Positions 37,242-46,778 of a stretch of DNA of 64,000 nucleotides are shown here, piece after piece. The stretch lies in NCBI RefSeq assembly GCF_000092845.1, contig NC_014150.1:186001-250000 (forward strand), written 5' to 3'. The position numbers and the translations under genes are program-made. Below the pieces are notes generated by a model that saw nothing but the letters and a program-made list of their open reading frames with translations, was not told the DNA's origin and did no database searches. The DNA comes from Brachyspira murdochii DSM 12563. GTDB taxonomy: Bacteria > Spirochaetota > Brachyspiria > Brachyspirales > Brachyspiraceae. Positions within the stretch are counted from its first letter, which is position 1. Each line of letters begins with the position of its first letter.

Positions 37242-37918
37242 GTAATATACTAGCATTCGATACAGTATCCGCTAGCTTTTCTATAGCTATTAAAAAAGAA
37301 GACGGTTCTATAATAGAATACAATAAAGAAAATGTAAAAAATCATAATGAAGAGCTGCTCCCAGTACTTCGCAATTTTTTAACTGATAACAATTTAACAT
37401 TGGATAATATATCATATATAGCATTAGGCATAGGTCCGGGTTCATTTACAGCCTTGAGAATAGCATTTGCCACAATAAAAACTATATGCTATGCAAAAAA
37501 AATACCTATAATAGGTATTTCAAGCCTAGATACTCTATATGAAAATATTGCAGAAAAAGAAGGTATAAAAGCGGCTATGATAGATGCTAGAAAAGGCAGT
37601 GTCTATGCCAATATATACAATGATAACGAAAAAATAACAGAAAATGCCGACCTAACCTATCAGCAATTCATAGACATAATTAACTCCATTGAAACTTCAA
37701 ATAAAAACATCACTTTATGCGGAGACGGATTTTCAAAAAATTCTGACTTTTTTATAGAAAACTTAAAAAATTATAATATAAACAAATTAGATAATTCATA
37801 CAATATAATAAAAGCGTTAAACACTATCAAATTATCAGCAAATAAAAAATTCGACGATGTATTTTCTCTTCTGCCCCTATATGTAAGAAAAAGCGAAGCC
37901 GAATACAAAAAAATGTAA
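37238..37918 (+). CDS. tsaB: tRNA threonylcarbamoyladenosine biosynthesis protein TsaB
   Basis: 226 residues. TsaB is the inactive partner of TsaD and scaffolds the TsaB-TsaD-TsaE complex that makes t6A37 in ANN-decoding tRNAs. Seen: N-terminal ILAFDTVSASFSIAI of the ASKHA fold, HNEELLPVL, and the typical ALGIGPGSFTALRIA followed by AKKIPIIGISSLD. Its length fits the family. The start ATG lies inside the yaaR stop (ATGA overlap). tsaD and tsaE are not in the window. Confidence 0.93.
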   Translation: MSNILAFDTVSASFSIAIKKEDGSIIEYNKENVKNHNEELLPVLRNFLTDNNLTLDNISYIALGIGPGSFTALRIAFATIKTICYAKKIPIIGISSLDTLYENIAEKEGIKAAMIDARKGSVYANIYNDNEKITENADLTYQQFIDIINSIETSNKNITLCGDGFSKNSDFFIENLKNYNINKLDNSYNIIKALNTIKLSANKKFDDVFSLLPLYVRKSEAEYKKM

Positions 37919-38013
37919 TTTTTTTTAAAAAATAAGTATAATTTTCACGATAATTTATATGCTATGTAAAAAATATATCTTGACTTCATAAAAAATATTG
38001 TTATTATATAAGA

Positions 38014-38041
38014 ATGTTAATATATTATTTTTTAACATAAT
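38014..38041. promoter_or_regulatory. Inverted repeat upstream of the chemoreceptor gene
   Basis: ATGTTAA at 38014-38020 and TTAACAT at 38032-38038, spaced by 11 bases, the right half extending to TTAACATAAT. It lies just before the ribosome site of the receptor gene and downstream of a possible TTGACT -35 at 37980. The half-sites match those at 26199-26223 and 36714-36731. Confidence 0.4.
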
Positions 38042-38064
38042 CGAAAAATCGTTGGAGTTTGAAA

Positions 38065-40203
38065 GTGAGAAAATTGCAATCCTTGAAGGTGAAAATACCT
38101 TTTTTCGTAATGCTGCTTGTTACTGTAATGACAATTATATTGGTTACTCTTCTTATTAGAATAGGTTCTCAAGGTATTAGAAGTTCTGCCATATTTGGTT
38201 TTGAATCTACCACAAAAGTGTATGCGAGAATGATAAATGTATGGTTAGAGCAGTCAATATACACATCTGAAGCAATAAGCAGAGGATATCCACAATTAAT
38301 TACATTTCTTCAAGATAGAACCGCAGAAAATAGAGTTCTTCTTGAAACAAGTCTTAAAAATGTTGTCGAAAACAATAGTAATATACAAGGTATTGTAGTG
38401 TTAGATTCTACTGGTAATGTTGTAGCTGATAGTTTAGATGGAAAGGTAGTTAATTCTTCAAGTACAAGAAATTTTGGAGGAACACCATTATGGCAAAAAG
38501 TTATGTCTGGTCAGTCTGCAGTACTTTCTACAGTAGATCCTTCACCTGCTGACAACACAAAATATGTAGTAAAAATTTTCTCTCCTATAAAAAACTCTGC
38601 CGGAAGTGTAGTTGGTGCTATATCAACAATGATAGATTGGCTAGGATTTATAGATAAAGAATTAAATCTTGTAAAATTTGGAAATACTGGACACCCATTT
38701 ATTGTAGACCCTGAAAGATGGATTATAGCTGACCCTGTCCCTTCACATGTAAGAAGCGAAGTTTTAAGAAATGCTGATTATATACAATATGCTGTTGCAA
38801 ATGAATCTGGATATTACGAGTTTAAATCTCCTTTCAATGGAAAAGACTCTATAGCTACTTTTTATAAAGAACCTGTATCAGGCTGGACTGTTGTTATGAG
38901 TATAGAATCTGATGAACTATTCTCACATATAAATACTATGAAAAAATACGCAATTATAGGTACAATAGCAATACTTATTATAGCTTCTATAGTTATAGTA
39001 TTCTACATAAGCAGAATAACTAACATATTACACCTTCTTGCTGTAGATTTAACAATACTTTCAAAAGGAGATCTTAGTTGGTCTACTCCTCCGGGATTTG
39101 AAAATAGAAAAGATGAGTTTGGTGAAATTGCTGTTGCTTTGATAAATATATTGGATCAATTAAATGAAAAAGTAAGAATAGTATATGACAGTGCTTATAC
39201 TGTAAAAGCATCTGCCAATGAGGTAGCACAAGGAAATATAGATTTATCTAACAGAACAGAAAATCAGGCTTCAGGGCTTGAAGAAACTGCTTCATCTATG
39301 GAAGAGATTGCTTCTACAATAAAATCTTCTGCCGAGCATACTTTAGAAGGTAACAATATGATGATTAATTCTAAAAAGGCTATTGAAGAAGCTGGAAGAA
39401 TTATTGAAGAAAGTACTCAAAATATTGAAGCTGTGTATGAATCCAGTTCAAAAATCAGTGCTATTACAAAAATAATTGAAGATATAGCATTCCAAACTAA
39501 TATACTTGCCCTTAATGCTGCAGTTGAGGCTGCACGTGCAGGAGAACAAGGAAGAGGTTTTGCAGTTGTTGCTTCTGAAGTTAGAAACTTAGCTCAAACT
39601 ACTCAAACTTCTGTTAAAGATATTACTAGCTTGGTTGCTGATTCTGAAGAGAAAATTGCTGCTGCTACAGAAACTGCTAGAGAATCAAAAGAAATATTCC
39701 AAAACTTAAGAGCTCAAATAGAAGAGACTGCTAAAATTATGCAGGATTTAAGTTCTACAGCTATGGAACAACAGGCAGGTGTTGACCAAGTTAATATAGC
39801 TATTACTCAAATGGATATGACTACTCAGCAAAATGCTGCTTTAGTAGAAGAATCTACAGCTGCTTCTGAGGCTTTATTCTCACAAGCTGAAGAATTGGTA
39901 ACTGCTATGGAATTCTTTAAATTAAGAGGAAGCAATGTTAAAAAGAATATCACAAAAGTAGAAAGAAAGAAATCTTCCCCTACTACTGATTCTAAAGCTG
40001 TTCAGGAAAATAAGCCTGCTGCCGCACAAAAATCAAGTTCTGCTCCTAAAGCTCCAAAAAAACCAGAATTAAAAAGCCCTATCAAAAAACACCATGAAGA
40101 AAAAATAACACCTCAAGTTTCTTCAAGAACTGTAAAAGATAATGAATTTGGAAATACTTTTGATACTTCTAAAGATACTTCAGATGGGTTTGAATCATTT
40201 TAA
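38065..40203 (+). CDS. Methyl-accepting chemotaxis protein with Cache-type sensor
   Basis: 712 residues. Order: short basic N-terminus, TM1 (about 12-34), a periplasmic double-Cache-like domain of about 250 residues (containing FGNTGHPFIVDPERWIIADP), TM2 near residues 295-317, HAMP, then the long signalling coiled coil. Its tip, DIAFQTNILALNAAVEAARAGEQGRGFAVVASEVR, is the CheA/CheW-binding hairpin. A Lys/Pro/Ser-rich tail ends DGFESF, with no NWETF-type CheR-binding pentapeptide. I choose GTG 38065 because GGAG at 38054-38057 lies 7 bases before it. The TTG two codons earlier is only 1 base from that site. The ligand is unknown. Confidence 0.93.
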   Translation: MRKLQSLKVKIPFFVMLLVTVMTIILVTLLIRIGSQGIRSSAIFGFESTTKVYARMINVWLEQSIYTSEAISRGYPQLITFLQDRTAENRVLLETSLKNVVENNSNIQGIVVLDSTGNVVADSLDGKVVNSSSTRNFGGTPLWQKVMSGQSAVLSTVDPSPADNTKYVVKIFSPIKNSAGSVVGAISTMIDWLGFIDKELNLVKFGNTGHPFIVDPERWIIADPVPSHVRSEVLRNADYIQYAVANESGYYEFKSPFNGKDSIATFYKEPVSGWTVVMSIESDELFSHINTMKKYAIIGTIAILIIASIVIVFYISRITNILHLLAVDLTILSKGDLSWSTPPGFENRKDEFGEIAVALINILDQLNEKVRIVYDSAYTVKASANEVAQGNIDLSNRTENQASGLEETASSMEEIASTIKSSAEHTLEGNNMMINSKKAIEEAGRIIEESTQNIEAVYESSSKISAITKIIEDIAFQTNILALNAAVEAARAGEQGRGFAVVASEVRNLAQTTQTSVKDITSLVADSEEKIAAATETARESKEIFQNLRAQIEETAKIMQDLSSTAMEQQAGVDQVNIAITQMDMTTQQNAALVEESTAASEALFSQAEELVTAMEFFKLRGSNVKKNITKVERKKSSPTTDSKAVQENKPAAAQKSSSAPKAPKKPELKSPIKKHHEEKITPQVSSRTVKDNEFGNTFDTSKDTSDGFESF

Positions 40204-40224
40204 TCTTTAATACTTATAAAATTG

Positions 40225-40258
40225 AAAGCGAAAGATTAAAAATCTTTCGCTTTTTTAT
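40225..40258. terminator. Two-way Rho-independent terminator between the chemoreceptor and TPR genes
   Basis: AAAGCGAAAGATT (40225-40237), a 3-base loop, then the exact complement AATCTTTCGCTTT (40241-40253) running into a T-tract. The A-rich left arm gives a U-tract on the other strand. It ends the + strand receptor message and overlaps the last codons of the minus-strand TPR gene. Confidence 0.88.
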
Positions 40259-41325
40259 TTTTTTAATACAGCTCTGATTTTTGAAATCATTTTTAATATG
40301 CTAGCCTTAATATTATTATTAACTTTATCAAAATCTTTTACTGCGTTTTTATAATCTGATAATTTATATTTGGCAAATCCTCTATTAAAATATACATCAT
40401 CTGATACATTATTACAGTCTATGTATTTATCATAATATTCTATTGCTTCTTCATACATCTTTAATTTTAATTTGACATAAGCTAATCTAAAATAAGCATT
40501 AAAATTTTGGGGTTCTAACTCTATAACCTTATAAAAATCATTTACAGCCTCATCATATAATTTTAAATTAACTTTTGAAACTCCCCTATTATAATAGGAC
40601 TTTGAATAATTATTATCCAATTCTAATGCCTTATCAAAATATTCTAAAGCCTCTTTATATTTTCCTAAATCATGTTTTACTATACCTATATTATTATATG
40701 TATAAGCAGAATTATTATCCAACTCCAAAGCCTTATTAAAATATTCTATAGACTCATCATACATTTTTAGATTATATTTAGAAAGACCTATATTATAATA
40801 AGCCTTAAAATAATTTTTATCCAATTCAAGGACTTTATTAAAATCCTTTATTGCATCTTCATAAAGTCCCAAGTCATTCTTTACCAAACCTATGTTATTA
40901 TATGTATGTACATTAGGAGATATCTCTATAGCTTTTATATAATTTTTTATAGCTTCTTCATAATTACCTAAATTATGATTAGCTAAACCTATATTATTAT
41001 AAACCTGAATACAATTATTATCTAATTCCAAAGCCTTACTATAATACTTAATAGCCTCTTTATAATTACCTAAATTATGATTAACCAATCCTATATTGTT
41101 ATAAGCATGAACATAGTTTGGGTCTATACTTATCACTTTTTCAAAATCTCTAATAGCTTCTTCGTACATTCTTAATCCGCTCTTTGATAATCCTCTATTA
41201 TTGTAAAGTTCGGCAATATCCCCATAATAAAAAATTAGTTTGTCAAAATATTCTATAGAATTTTTATAATCGCCGCAATTAAAAGCATCATTTGCTAATT
41301 GTAGTAAATCATCGAGATTACTCAT
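40255..41325 (-). CDS. Tetratricopeptide-repeat protein
   Basis: 356 residues made almost entirely of about nine to ten 34-residue TPR units, with the recurring pattern AYNNIGLxxxxLGxYEEAIxxYxKALELDxN. There is no signal peptide or membrane segment, so it is probably a cytoplasmic protein-protein interaction scaffold. Several units are nearly alike, suggesting recent internal amplification; the C-terminal two are more divergent and lead into a Lys-rich end. AGGAG lies 8 bases before the ATG. Brachyspira-type genomes carry many TPR genes. The partner here is unknown. Confidence 0.9.
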   Translation of the reverse strand: MSNLDDLLQLANDAFNCGDYKNSIEYFDKLIFYYGDIAELYNNRGLSKSGLRMYEEAIRDFEKVISIDPNYVHAYNNIGLVNHNLGNYKEAIKYYSKALELDNNCIQVYNNIGLANHNLGNYEEAIKNYIKAIEISPNVHTYNNIGLVKNDLGLYEDAIKDFNKVLELDKNYFKAYYNIGLSKYNLKMYDESIEYFNKALELDNNSAYTYNNIGIVKHDLGKYKEALEYFDKALELDNNYSKSYYNRGVSKVNLKLYDEAVNDFYKVIELEPQNFNAYFRLAYVKLKLKMYEEAIEYYDKYIDCNNVSDDVYFNRGFAKYKLSDYKNAVKDFDKVNNNIKASILKMISKIRAVLKK

Positions 41326-41701
41326 AACAAATAACTCCTAAATAAAATCACTAGATTTATTAAATACTAATAATTTTTTGTACTATATACAAAAAATTTA
41401 CATATGTTCAAAATTGTATAGTAATTTATAATTTTTGCAACAATATTACTATAAATAACATTGCTGCAAAACTATTTTACTAATGATTTATATTTATTTT
41501 TATCTATTATATTGTACACATATCTGCTATAGAAAATTTATTTTGAAAAGTTATAATTTTCTATTTTATAATTATAATTGAAATATATTTTTAATAAAAA
41601 TTAAGAATACTTATAAAACATATCTATAAAATAATTAAGTTTATAAAAATAATCATATAAAACAAAATTATATTTAATACTAGTATTAAATATAATAACA
41701 A
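41326..41701. other. AT-rich intergenic region
   Basis: 376 bases between the TPR gene start and the 3' end of folA, both on the minus strand. No frame, tRNA or strong hairpin is seen. It should contain the TPR gene promoter, but several equally weak AT-rich matches prevent a choice. Confidence 0.4.
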
Positions 41702-42199
41702 CTATTTTAATCTGCTGTATTCTATAATATCAATATTAATATTATCATAAATAAAACTTTTTAGCTTATTTGAATTAAATAAAGTTTTATCTACTTCCGG
41801 GAAAAATCTATCGCAGTTATAATTTTTGTTTATGTGAGTAAGATATATTATATCAGCATAATCTAATGCTTTTTTGTATATGGATTCTCCGCCTATAATA
41901 AATATTTGATTATGCTTTTCTAATAATAATTTAGACAAAGCATTTTCAAATGAAGTATCAAAAAAAAGATTATCATATTGAAATTCATTGTTTATACTAG
42001 AAGATATAACAATATTCTTTCTTTTTGGGAGAGGTTTACACCCTAAAGACTCAAAAGTTACACGCCCCATAATAACAGGATATCCAGTAGTGGTGCTTCT
42101 AAAAAACTGCATATCTTCTTTAATATGTCCCCAAGGCATAACTCCATTCAAACCTATACCATTTTTTGAATCGACCGCAGCAATTAATGAAACTATCAA
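41702..42199 (-). CDS. folA: Dihydrofolate reductase
   Basis: 165 residues. Reduces dihydrofolate to tetrahydrofolate with NADPH, regenerating the cofactor oxidised by thymidylate synthase. Seen: N-terminal SLIAAVDSKNGIGLNGVMPW (substrate/NADPH loop), the HIKEDMQFFR helix whose acidic residue contacts the pterin, PVIMGRVTFESLG, PLPKRKNIVIS, and IFIIGGESIYKKAL. It starts within the stop of thyA (4-base overlap), the usual thyA-folA coupling. Confidence 0.95.
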   Translation of the reverse strand: MIVSLIAAVDSKNGIGLNGVMPWGHIKEDMQFFRSTTTGYPVIMGRVTFESLGCKPLPKRKNIVISSSINNEFQYDNLFFDTSFENALSKLLLEKHNQIFIIGGESIYKKALDYADIIYLTHINKNYNCDRFFPEVDKTLFNSNKLKSFIYDNINIDIIEYSRLK

Positions 42200-42996
42200 A
42201 CAGCTACCTCCCCTTTTATAGTTGGGTAATATTTATACCCTTCTAGCCTAAAATCTTCATAAACATGACTGAATATATTAGGACGGTTTTCTATAAATAA
42301 TTCTGTAGTATTCTCATAAGGCTCTCTTGAAAGCTGAAGTTTTACCTGTTCTATATGATTATTATAAATATGAGCATCACCAAAAGTCATGATGAGTTCT
42401 GAAGCATGAAGTCCGCTATGCATAGCCAAAAGCCTTGTAAGTATAGCATAAGAACTTATATTAAAAGGAACACCCAAAAATAAATCGGCAGAACGCTGAT
42501 ATAAATGTGCTATAATACCTCCTTTATTATTAACAGAAAACTGACACATCATATGACAAGGAGGAAGATGCATTTTATCAATCTCCCCTACATTCCAAGC
42601 ATTTAAAATATTTCTTCTGCTTGTAGGATTATTTCGTAATGTATTTACTATATTTGATATCTGATCTATTTTATTTCCTTCTTTAGTTTCCCAAGCTCTC
42701 CACTGTTTACCGTATACAGGTCCAAGCTCTCCCATATCATCTGCCCATTCGTCCCATATATGCACATTGTTTTCAAGTAAAAATTTTATATTAGTAGAAC
42801 CTTGTAAAAACCATAATAATTCTATAATAACACCTTTCATAAATACTCTTTTTGTAGTTATAATAGGTATTTTATTCCCTTCAAATTTAAATCTTAATTG
42901 AGGAGCGAATATTCTTCTTGTACCAACTCCAGTTCTGTCTAAAGTTTCCTCGCCTTCTTCCAATACTTTTTTTAATAATTCTAAATAGTTTTTCAT
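42196..42996 (-). CDS. thyA: Thymidylate synthase
   Basis: 266 residues. Converts dUMP and methylene-tetrahydrofolate to dTMP and dihydrofolate. Seen: RTGVGTRRIF near the N-terminus (phosphate-binding Arg), LLWFLQGSTN, the active-site segment LPPCHMMCQF with catalytic Cys 147, QRSADLFLGVPFNI and the C-terminal IKGEVAV. AGGA lies 6 bases before the ATG. It is upstream of and overlaps folA. With dut at 853-1287 this completes dUTP to dTMP within the window. Confidence 0.96.
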   Translation of the reverse strand: MKNYLELLKKVLEEGEETLDRTGVGTRRIFAPQLRFKFEGNKIPIITTKRVFMKGVIIELLWFLQGSTNIKFLLENNVHIWDEWADDMGELGPVYGKQWRAWETKEGNKIDQISNIVNTLRNNPTSRRNILNAWNVGEIDKMHLPPCHMMCQFSVNNKGGIIAHLYQRSADLFLGVPFNISSYAILTRLLAMHSGLHASELIMTFGDAHIYNNHIEQVKLQLSREPYENTTELFIENRPNIFSHVYEDFRLEGYKYYPTIKGEVAV

Positions 42997-43093
42997 ACAA
43001 AATCCTAGTTTATAAGTTCTGATTGATTATATTTATAATAGGAAATAATTATACATGTTTAATAGATTTAATCAATATATATAAAATAACATG

Positions 43094-43137
43094 TTATTAT
43101 TAAGCAAGAGCAATTAAAACCTCCTGCTTAATAATAA
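43094..43137 (-). terminator. Long hairpin between pepT and thyA, likely terminator of the abgT-pepT unit
   Basis: Two 17-base arms (43094-43110 and 43121-43137) around a 10-base loop. They are perfect except for one position, which becomes a G-U pair on the minus-strand RNA, so the structure fits transcription from pepT. The following sequence is T/A-rich but has no long pure T-run. Confidence 0.65.
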
Positions 43138-43152
43138 TTATACAAATTAAGT

Positions 43153-44397
43153 TTATTTTGATTTAGAAGATATTATTCTTATTATTTCAAGTGTTGTTTG
43201 TAAACTTTTATGAAATGAAGATATAGGCAAAAACTCATATATAGAGTGGAAATTATGAGCACCTGTAAAATAATTAGGCGTTAAAAGCCCCTTAACTGAT
43301 AATGCAGAACCATCTGTACCGCCACGCATTGATATAGTTTTAGGTTCTATATTAAGATTTTTCATAGCCTCATAAATAACATCTATAGGAAGTCTATCAT
43401 CTTTAATAGAATCTGAAATATTAGCGTACACATCTTCTATAGTTAATGATATTTTTGCTCTAGGTTCTAATTTCTGATATTTTTCAACTGCTTCTTTTAT
43501 TTTGTTTTTTTTCTGTTCATAAAGTTCTTTGCTGTGATCTCTTATATTAAGCTTTAATGATGCATTTCTTTGATTTCCGCTTATTCCCTGAACCCAAATA
43601 TAGCCTTCTTTTTTCTCGGTACATTCAGGAGTAGATTTTCTGTCAAACTCATTAGCTATATCTATGGCTATAAGTATAGGATTCACCAAAACACCCTTAG
43701 CACTCATAGGGTGAGCAGTTACTCCCTCTATATCTATAGAAGCACTTCCAGCATTAAATGTTTCATATACAACCTCCCCTATCTCACAGGAATCTATAGT
43801 ATAAGCAAAATCAGGCTTAAACACATTCAAATCCAATGCCTTAGAACCAATTAATCCTATTTCTTCATCTGGTACAAAAGCTATATGTATATCACCATGC
43901 TCAATGTTATTATCTTTTATATATTTTAATGCTGACATAACTGTAGCTATTGCCGCCTTATTATCAGCACCTAATACACTAGTACCATCAGAAAATATAA
44001 TATCATCATTAATGTATTTTTTTATTTCAGGGTGTTCTGAAACCCTAAACATTATATTTTTTTCTTTATTTAAACATAAATCATTGCCTTCAAATTTTAG
44101 TATCTGAGGGTGAACATCTCCTGTAAGTCCAACATCCACGGTATCAAGATGAGCAACAAAACCTATAGAATGTATATTATCTTTATTTTTTTCAAGCAAA
44201 GCTGTAACTATAGCGTTATCATTTACAATTACATCTTTTAATCCCAAAGCCTTTAAATCCTCTGCTAGTACTTTAGCAAGTTTCCTCTGACCTTCTGAAC
44301 TTGGAATTGTATTCGCTCCTGCAACACTCTGACTTGGTATTGAAGCATATTTAAAAAAGCTATCTATTTGAAATTTTTTAATATCATCATTTAACAT
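43153..44397 (-). CDS. pepT: Peptidase T (M20-family tripeptidase)
   Basis: 414 residues, usual length. A cytoplasmic two-zinc aminotripeptidase that releases the N-terminal residue of tripeptides. Seen: metal ligands in FVAHLDTVD (His 83, Asp 85), GADNKAAIA (Asp), the catalytic PDEEIG, and MRGGTDGSAL in the C-terminal lobe. AGAGGT precedes the ATG. It is the second gene after abgT, 43 bases apart. In enteric bacteria AbgT imports p-aminobenzoyl-glutamate that M20 hydrolases AbgAB cleave. Here the M20 partner is PepT-like, so a di/tripeptide route is also possible. Confidence 0.92.
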   Translation of the reverse strand: MLNDDIKKFQIDSFFKYASIPSQSVAGANTIPSSEGQRKLAKVLAEDLKALGLKDVIVNDNAIVTALLEKNKDNIHSIGFVAHLDTVDVGLTGDVHPQILKFEGNDLCLNKEKNIMFRVSEHPEIKKYINDDIIFSDGTSVLGADNKAAIATVMSALKYIKDNNIEHGDIHIAFVPDEEIGLIGSKALDLNVFKPDFAYTIDSCEIGEVVYETFNAGSASIDIEGVTAHPMSAKGVLVNPILIAIDIANEFDRKSTPECTEKKEGYIWVQGISGNQRNASLKLNIRDHSKELYEQKKNKIKEAVEKYQKLEPRAKISLTIEDVYANISDSIKDDRLPIDVIYEAMKNLNIEPKTISMRGGTDGSALSVKGLLTPNYFTGAHNFHSIYEFLPISSFHKSLQTTLEIIRIISSKSK

Positions 44398-44440
44398 ATT
44401 GATTTTACCTCTTATTTATAAATTTATAATTTGAAATATT

Positions 44441-46003
44441 TTAATTAACTGGCGGATACACATAACCGCTGTTAAAACCTATAGGTATATTTAATGCCCA
44501 GAATATATAAAGCATTATCATAAGCACAACAAGCAAACCTATACTAAATGGAAGCATCATAGAAGATAATGTTCCTACACCTGTTTTTTTACAATATTTC
44601 TGACAATAAGATATTATCAAGGGATAAAAAGCAAACATCGGAGTAACAACATTAATAGCCGAATCGCTAACTCTAAATGCTGCCTGAGTAAGTTCTGGAG
44701 ATATACCTACAGCCATAAGCATTGGAACAAATATAGGTGCTAATATAGCCCATTTTGATGAAGCTGAAGTTATTAACAAATTCAATATAGCTGTAAGCAA
44801 AGTTATACCTGCTATAGTTATTTGAGGAGCCATATTTAATGATTTGAGAAATTCGGCACCTGCTATGGCTATTAATGTACCTACATTAGAGTTACCGAAA
44901 ACATATAAGAATTGAGCACAGAAAAATGAGAAAGTTAAAAATGAAGCTAAGTTCTTAACACTTCCAGCCATAGCCAAACTAAAATCTTTTGTTGTTTTAA
45001 ATTTATTAGTGAGTTTGCCATATATATATCCGGGTATAACCAAAAATAAGAAAAGTATAGGTACTATTGCCTGCATAACTGGAGCATCTGGAGTTGTCAA
45101 GCTGCCATTTGGAGATCTTAGTAAAGACGTCTTAGGTACAAGCAGAACTATCAAAATGATAAACATAAATATCAAAACTGCAAATGCTATTTTAAAAGCC
45201 CTGTTTTCTTCTTTTGTTATTGAAGAAATACTAGTGTCTTCCGGCATAACTCCTTCATCAATAGGCATAGTTTTCCATAAGAAAGGCTCTACTATTTTAT
45301 CAGTAATAAACCAGCATACCAAAATAACCGCAAACGTAGATGATACGCTTAAAAAATAATTGCATAAAACATTAACAGTATATGTAGGGTCTATAAGCCT
45401 TGCTGCTCCTTGAGTAAATCCCTGCATTATAGGGTCTATTGTAGAAGGGGTATAGCTTGCAGAAAAACCTCCTGCAAGTCCTGCAAATGATGCTGCAATT
45501 CCTGCCAAAGGATGTCTTCCCACAGCAAAAAACATTACAGAAGCTATAGGCATCAATATAACATAAGAAGAATCTGAAGTTATATGGCTTACTACAGATA
45601 TAAATATTATAGCTGGTGCTATTGCTTTTTTGGGTATTATTGCTAGTAGTTTAATAAGTATCATTCTAATAAATCCGCTGCCCTCTGCTGCTCCTATACC
45701 TAGTGTAGCAACAACAGTAATTCCTAAAGGAGGAAAGCTCACAAAATTAGCTGTCATTTTAGTTATAAATTTAGTAAGCTCTGAAGGTGCAAGCATATTT
45801 ATAATCTTTATCTGCTCGCCTGTTGTAGGGTGAAAATAATTAAAAGTAAAATGAGATAATATCCATGATACTATCAGCATTATAAAAAATGCTATTAAAA
45901 ATAAAATAGTTATGTCTGGAAGTTTATTACCTACTGCCTCAATAATATTCAAAAAACTTTCAAACTTATTAGATTTTTTTACTGCCTTCCCATCACTTTG
46001 CAT
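44441..46003 (-). CDS. AbgT-family transporter (p-aminobenzoyl-glutamate type)
   Basis: 520 residues and about 11-12 membrane segments. Seen: the family stretches GIGAAEGSGFIRMIL, SHITSDSSYVILMP, the AGGFSASYTPSTIDPIMQGFT re-entrant loop, and the C-terminal TSASSKWAILAPIFVPM and AINVVTPMFAFYP loops. AbgT proteins import p-aminobenzoyl-glutamate in E. coli, and some relatives export sulfonamides. The substrate here is inferred only. AGGAG lies 6 bases before the ATG. It is first in a two-gene unit with pepT and near thyA-folA, a folate-related setting. Confidence 0.92.
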   Translation of the reverse strand: MQSDGKAVKKSNKFESFLNIIEAVGNKLPDITILFLIAFFIMLIVSWILSHFTFNYFHPTTGEQIKIINMLAPSELTKFITKMTANFVSFPPLGITVVATLGIGAAEGSGFIRMILIKLLAIIPKKAIAPAIIFISVVSHITSDSSYVILMPIASVMFFAVGRHPLAGIAASFAGLAGGFSASYTPSTIDPIMQGFTQGAARLIDPTYTVNVLCNYFLSVSSTFAVILVCWFITDKIVEPFLWKTMPIDEGVMPEDTSISSITKEENRAFKIAFAVLIFMFIILIVLLVPKTSLLRSPNGSLTTPDAPVMQAIVPILFLFLVIPGYIYGKLTNKFKTTKDFSLAMAGSVKNLASFLTFSFFCAQFLYVFGNSNVGTLIAIAGAEFLKSLNMAPQITIAGITLLTAILNLLITSASSKWAILAPIFVPMLMAVGISPELTQAAFRVSDSAINVVTPMFAFYPLIISYCQKYCKKTGVGTLSSMMLPFSIGLLVVLMIMLYIFWALNIPIGFNSGYVYPPVN

Positions 46004-46366
46004 AAAAAACTCCTATTAAATAAAAAATATTTCTGTTATCATTTAGAAAAATAATTTTACAATATTTATTTTATAAAAATTATTTCTTAATACTAATTCA
46101 TATAAAAAGCAATAAAAAATAATTGCCCGTATACATAAAAAATAGTTTTAGAATAAAAAACTGTAAATAAAAAAATAATTTCTAAAAATAAACAGACTTA
46201 AATATTATATAATAAAAAAGATATTCATCAATACATATTATAAAAATAAAAAATAATAACTATAATTTAACCAATTAAAATAAAAGATACAAAGCATAAA
46301 CATAATATTTTTATTTTATAATTTTTATTACGATATTATAGAGTATATCATATTAAAGAGGTATAT
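46004..46366. other. Divergent AT-rich intergenic region
   Basis: 363 bases between the minus-strand abgT and the plus-strand lipoprotein gene. It is extremely A/T-rich with no open frame. It must hold both promoters, but hexamer matches are too many and too weak to assign. Confidence 0.4.
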
Positions 46367-46738
46367 ATGCACAAACTTTATATATTTACATTGTTGATTT
46401 TATCAGCACTTTTATTTTCATGCCATAAAAAAGAAATAATAAGTACAGAAAAAGGAGTTGTAGATTATAGATTTATCGGCACTTGGGAATTTATTAATGC
46501 AACAAATAAAGAAAAGTATACATTCTTTAACAATAATAAAATAGTCTACAGCAATAATGACAAAAATACGCCAGATAATAATAAAGTTTATACATATGAA
46601 TGGAAAAAAGAAGGAGATAATTATTATTATAGATTATGGGATAATGAACTAGATAACTGGTCAGATTTTCCTATAAAATATATTAATACAAATACAATAA
46701 AAATATACTCTGACTTCTTTAAAAAATCATACATTTAA
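46367..46738 (+). CDS. Small lipoprotein, lipocalin-like, function unknown
   Basis: 123 residues. A signal with lipobox LLFSC (Cys 19), then a Lys/Glu linker and a beta-strand pattern (FIGTWEF, KYTFFNNNKIVY, YTYEWKKEGDNYYYRLWDN, TIKIYS) like small lipocalin-type beta barrels that start with a G-T-W motif. The family assignment is tentative. AGAGG lies 6 bases before the ATG. It has no operon partner of known role; the next gene starts 40 bases downstream. Confidence 0.78.
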   Translation: MHKLYIFTLLILSALLFSCHKKEIISTEKGVVDYRFIGTWEFINATNKEKYTFFNNNKIVYSNNDKNTPDNNKVYTYEWKKEGDNYYYRLWDNELDNWSDFPIKYINTNTIKIYSDFFKKSYI

Positions 46739-46778
46739 CATATAATAATAAAAATACTATTAATGGAATTTCTGAAAA

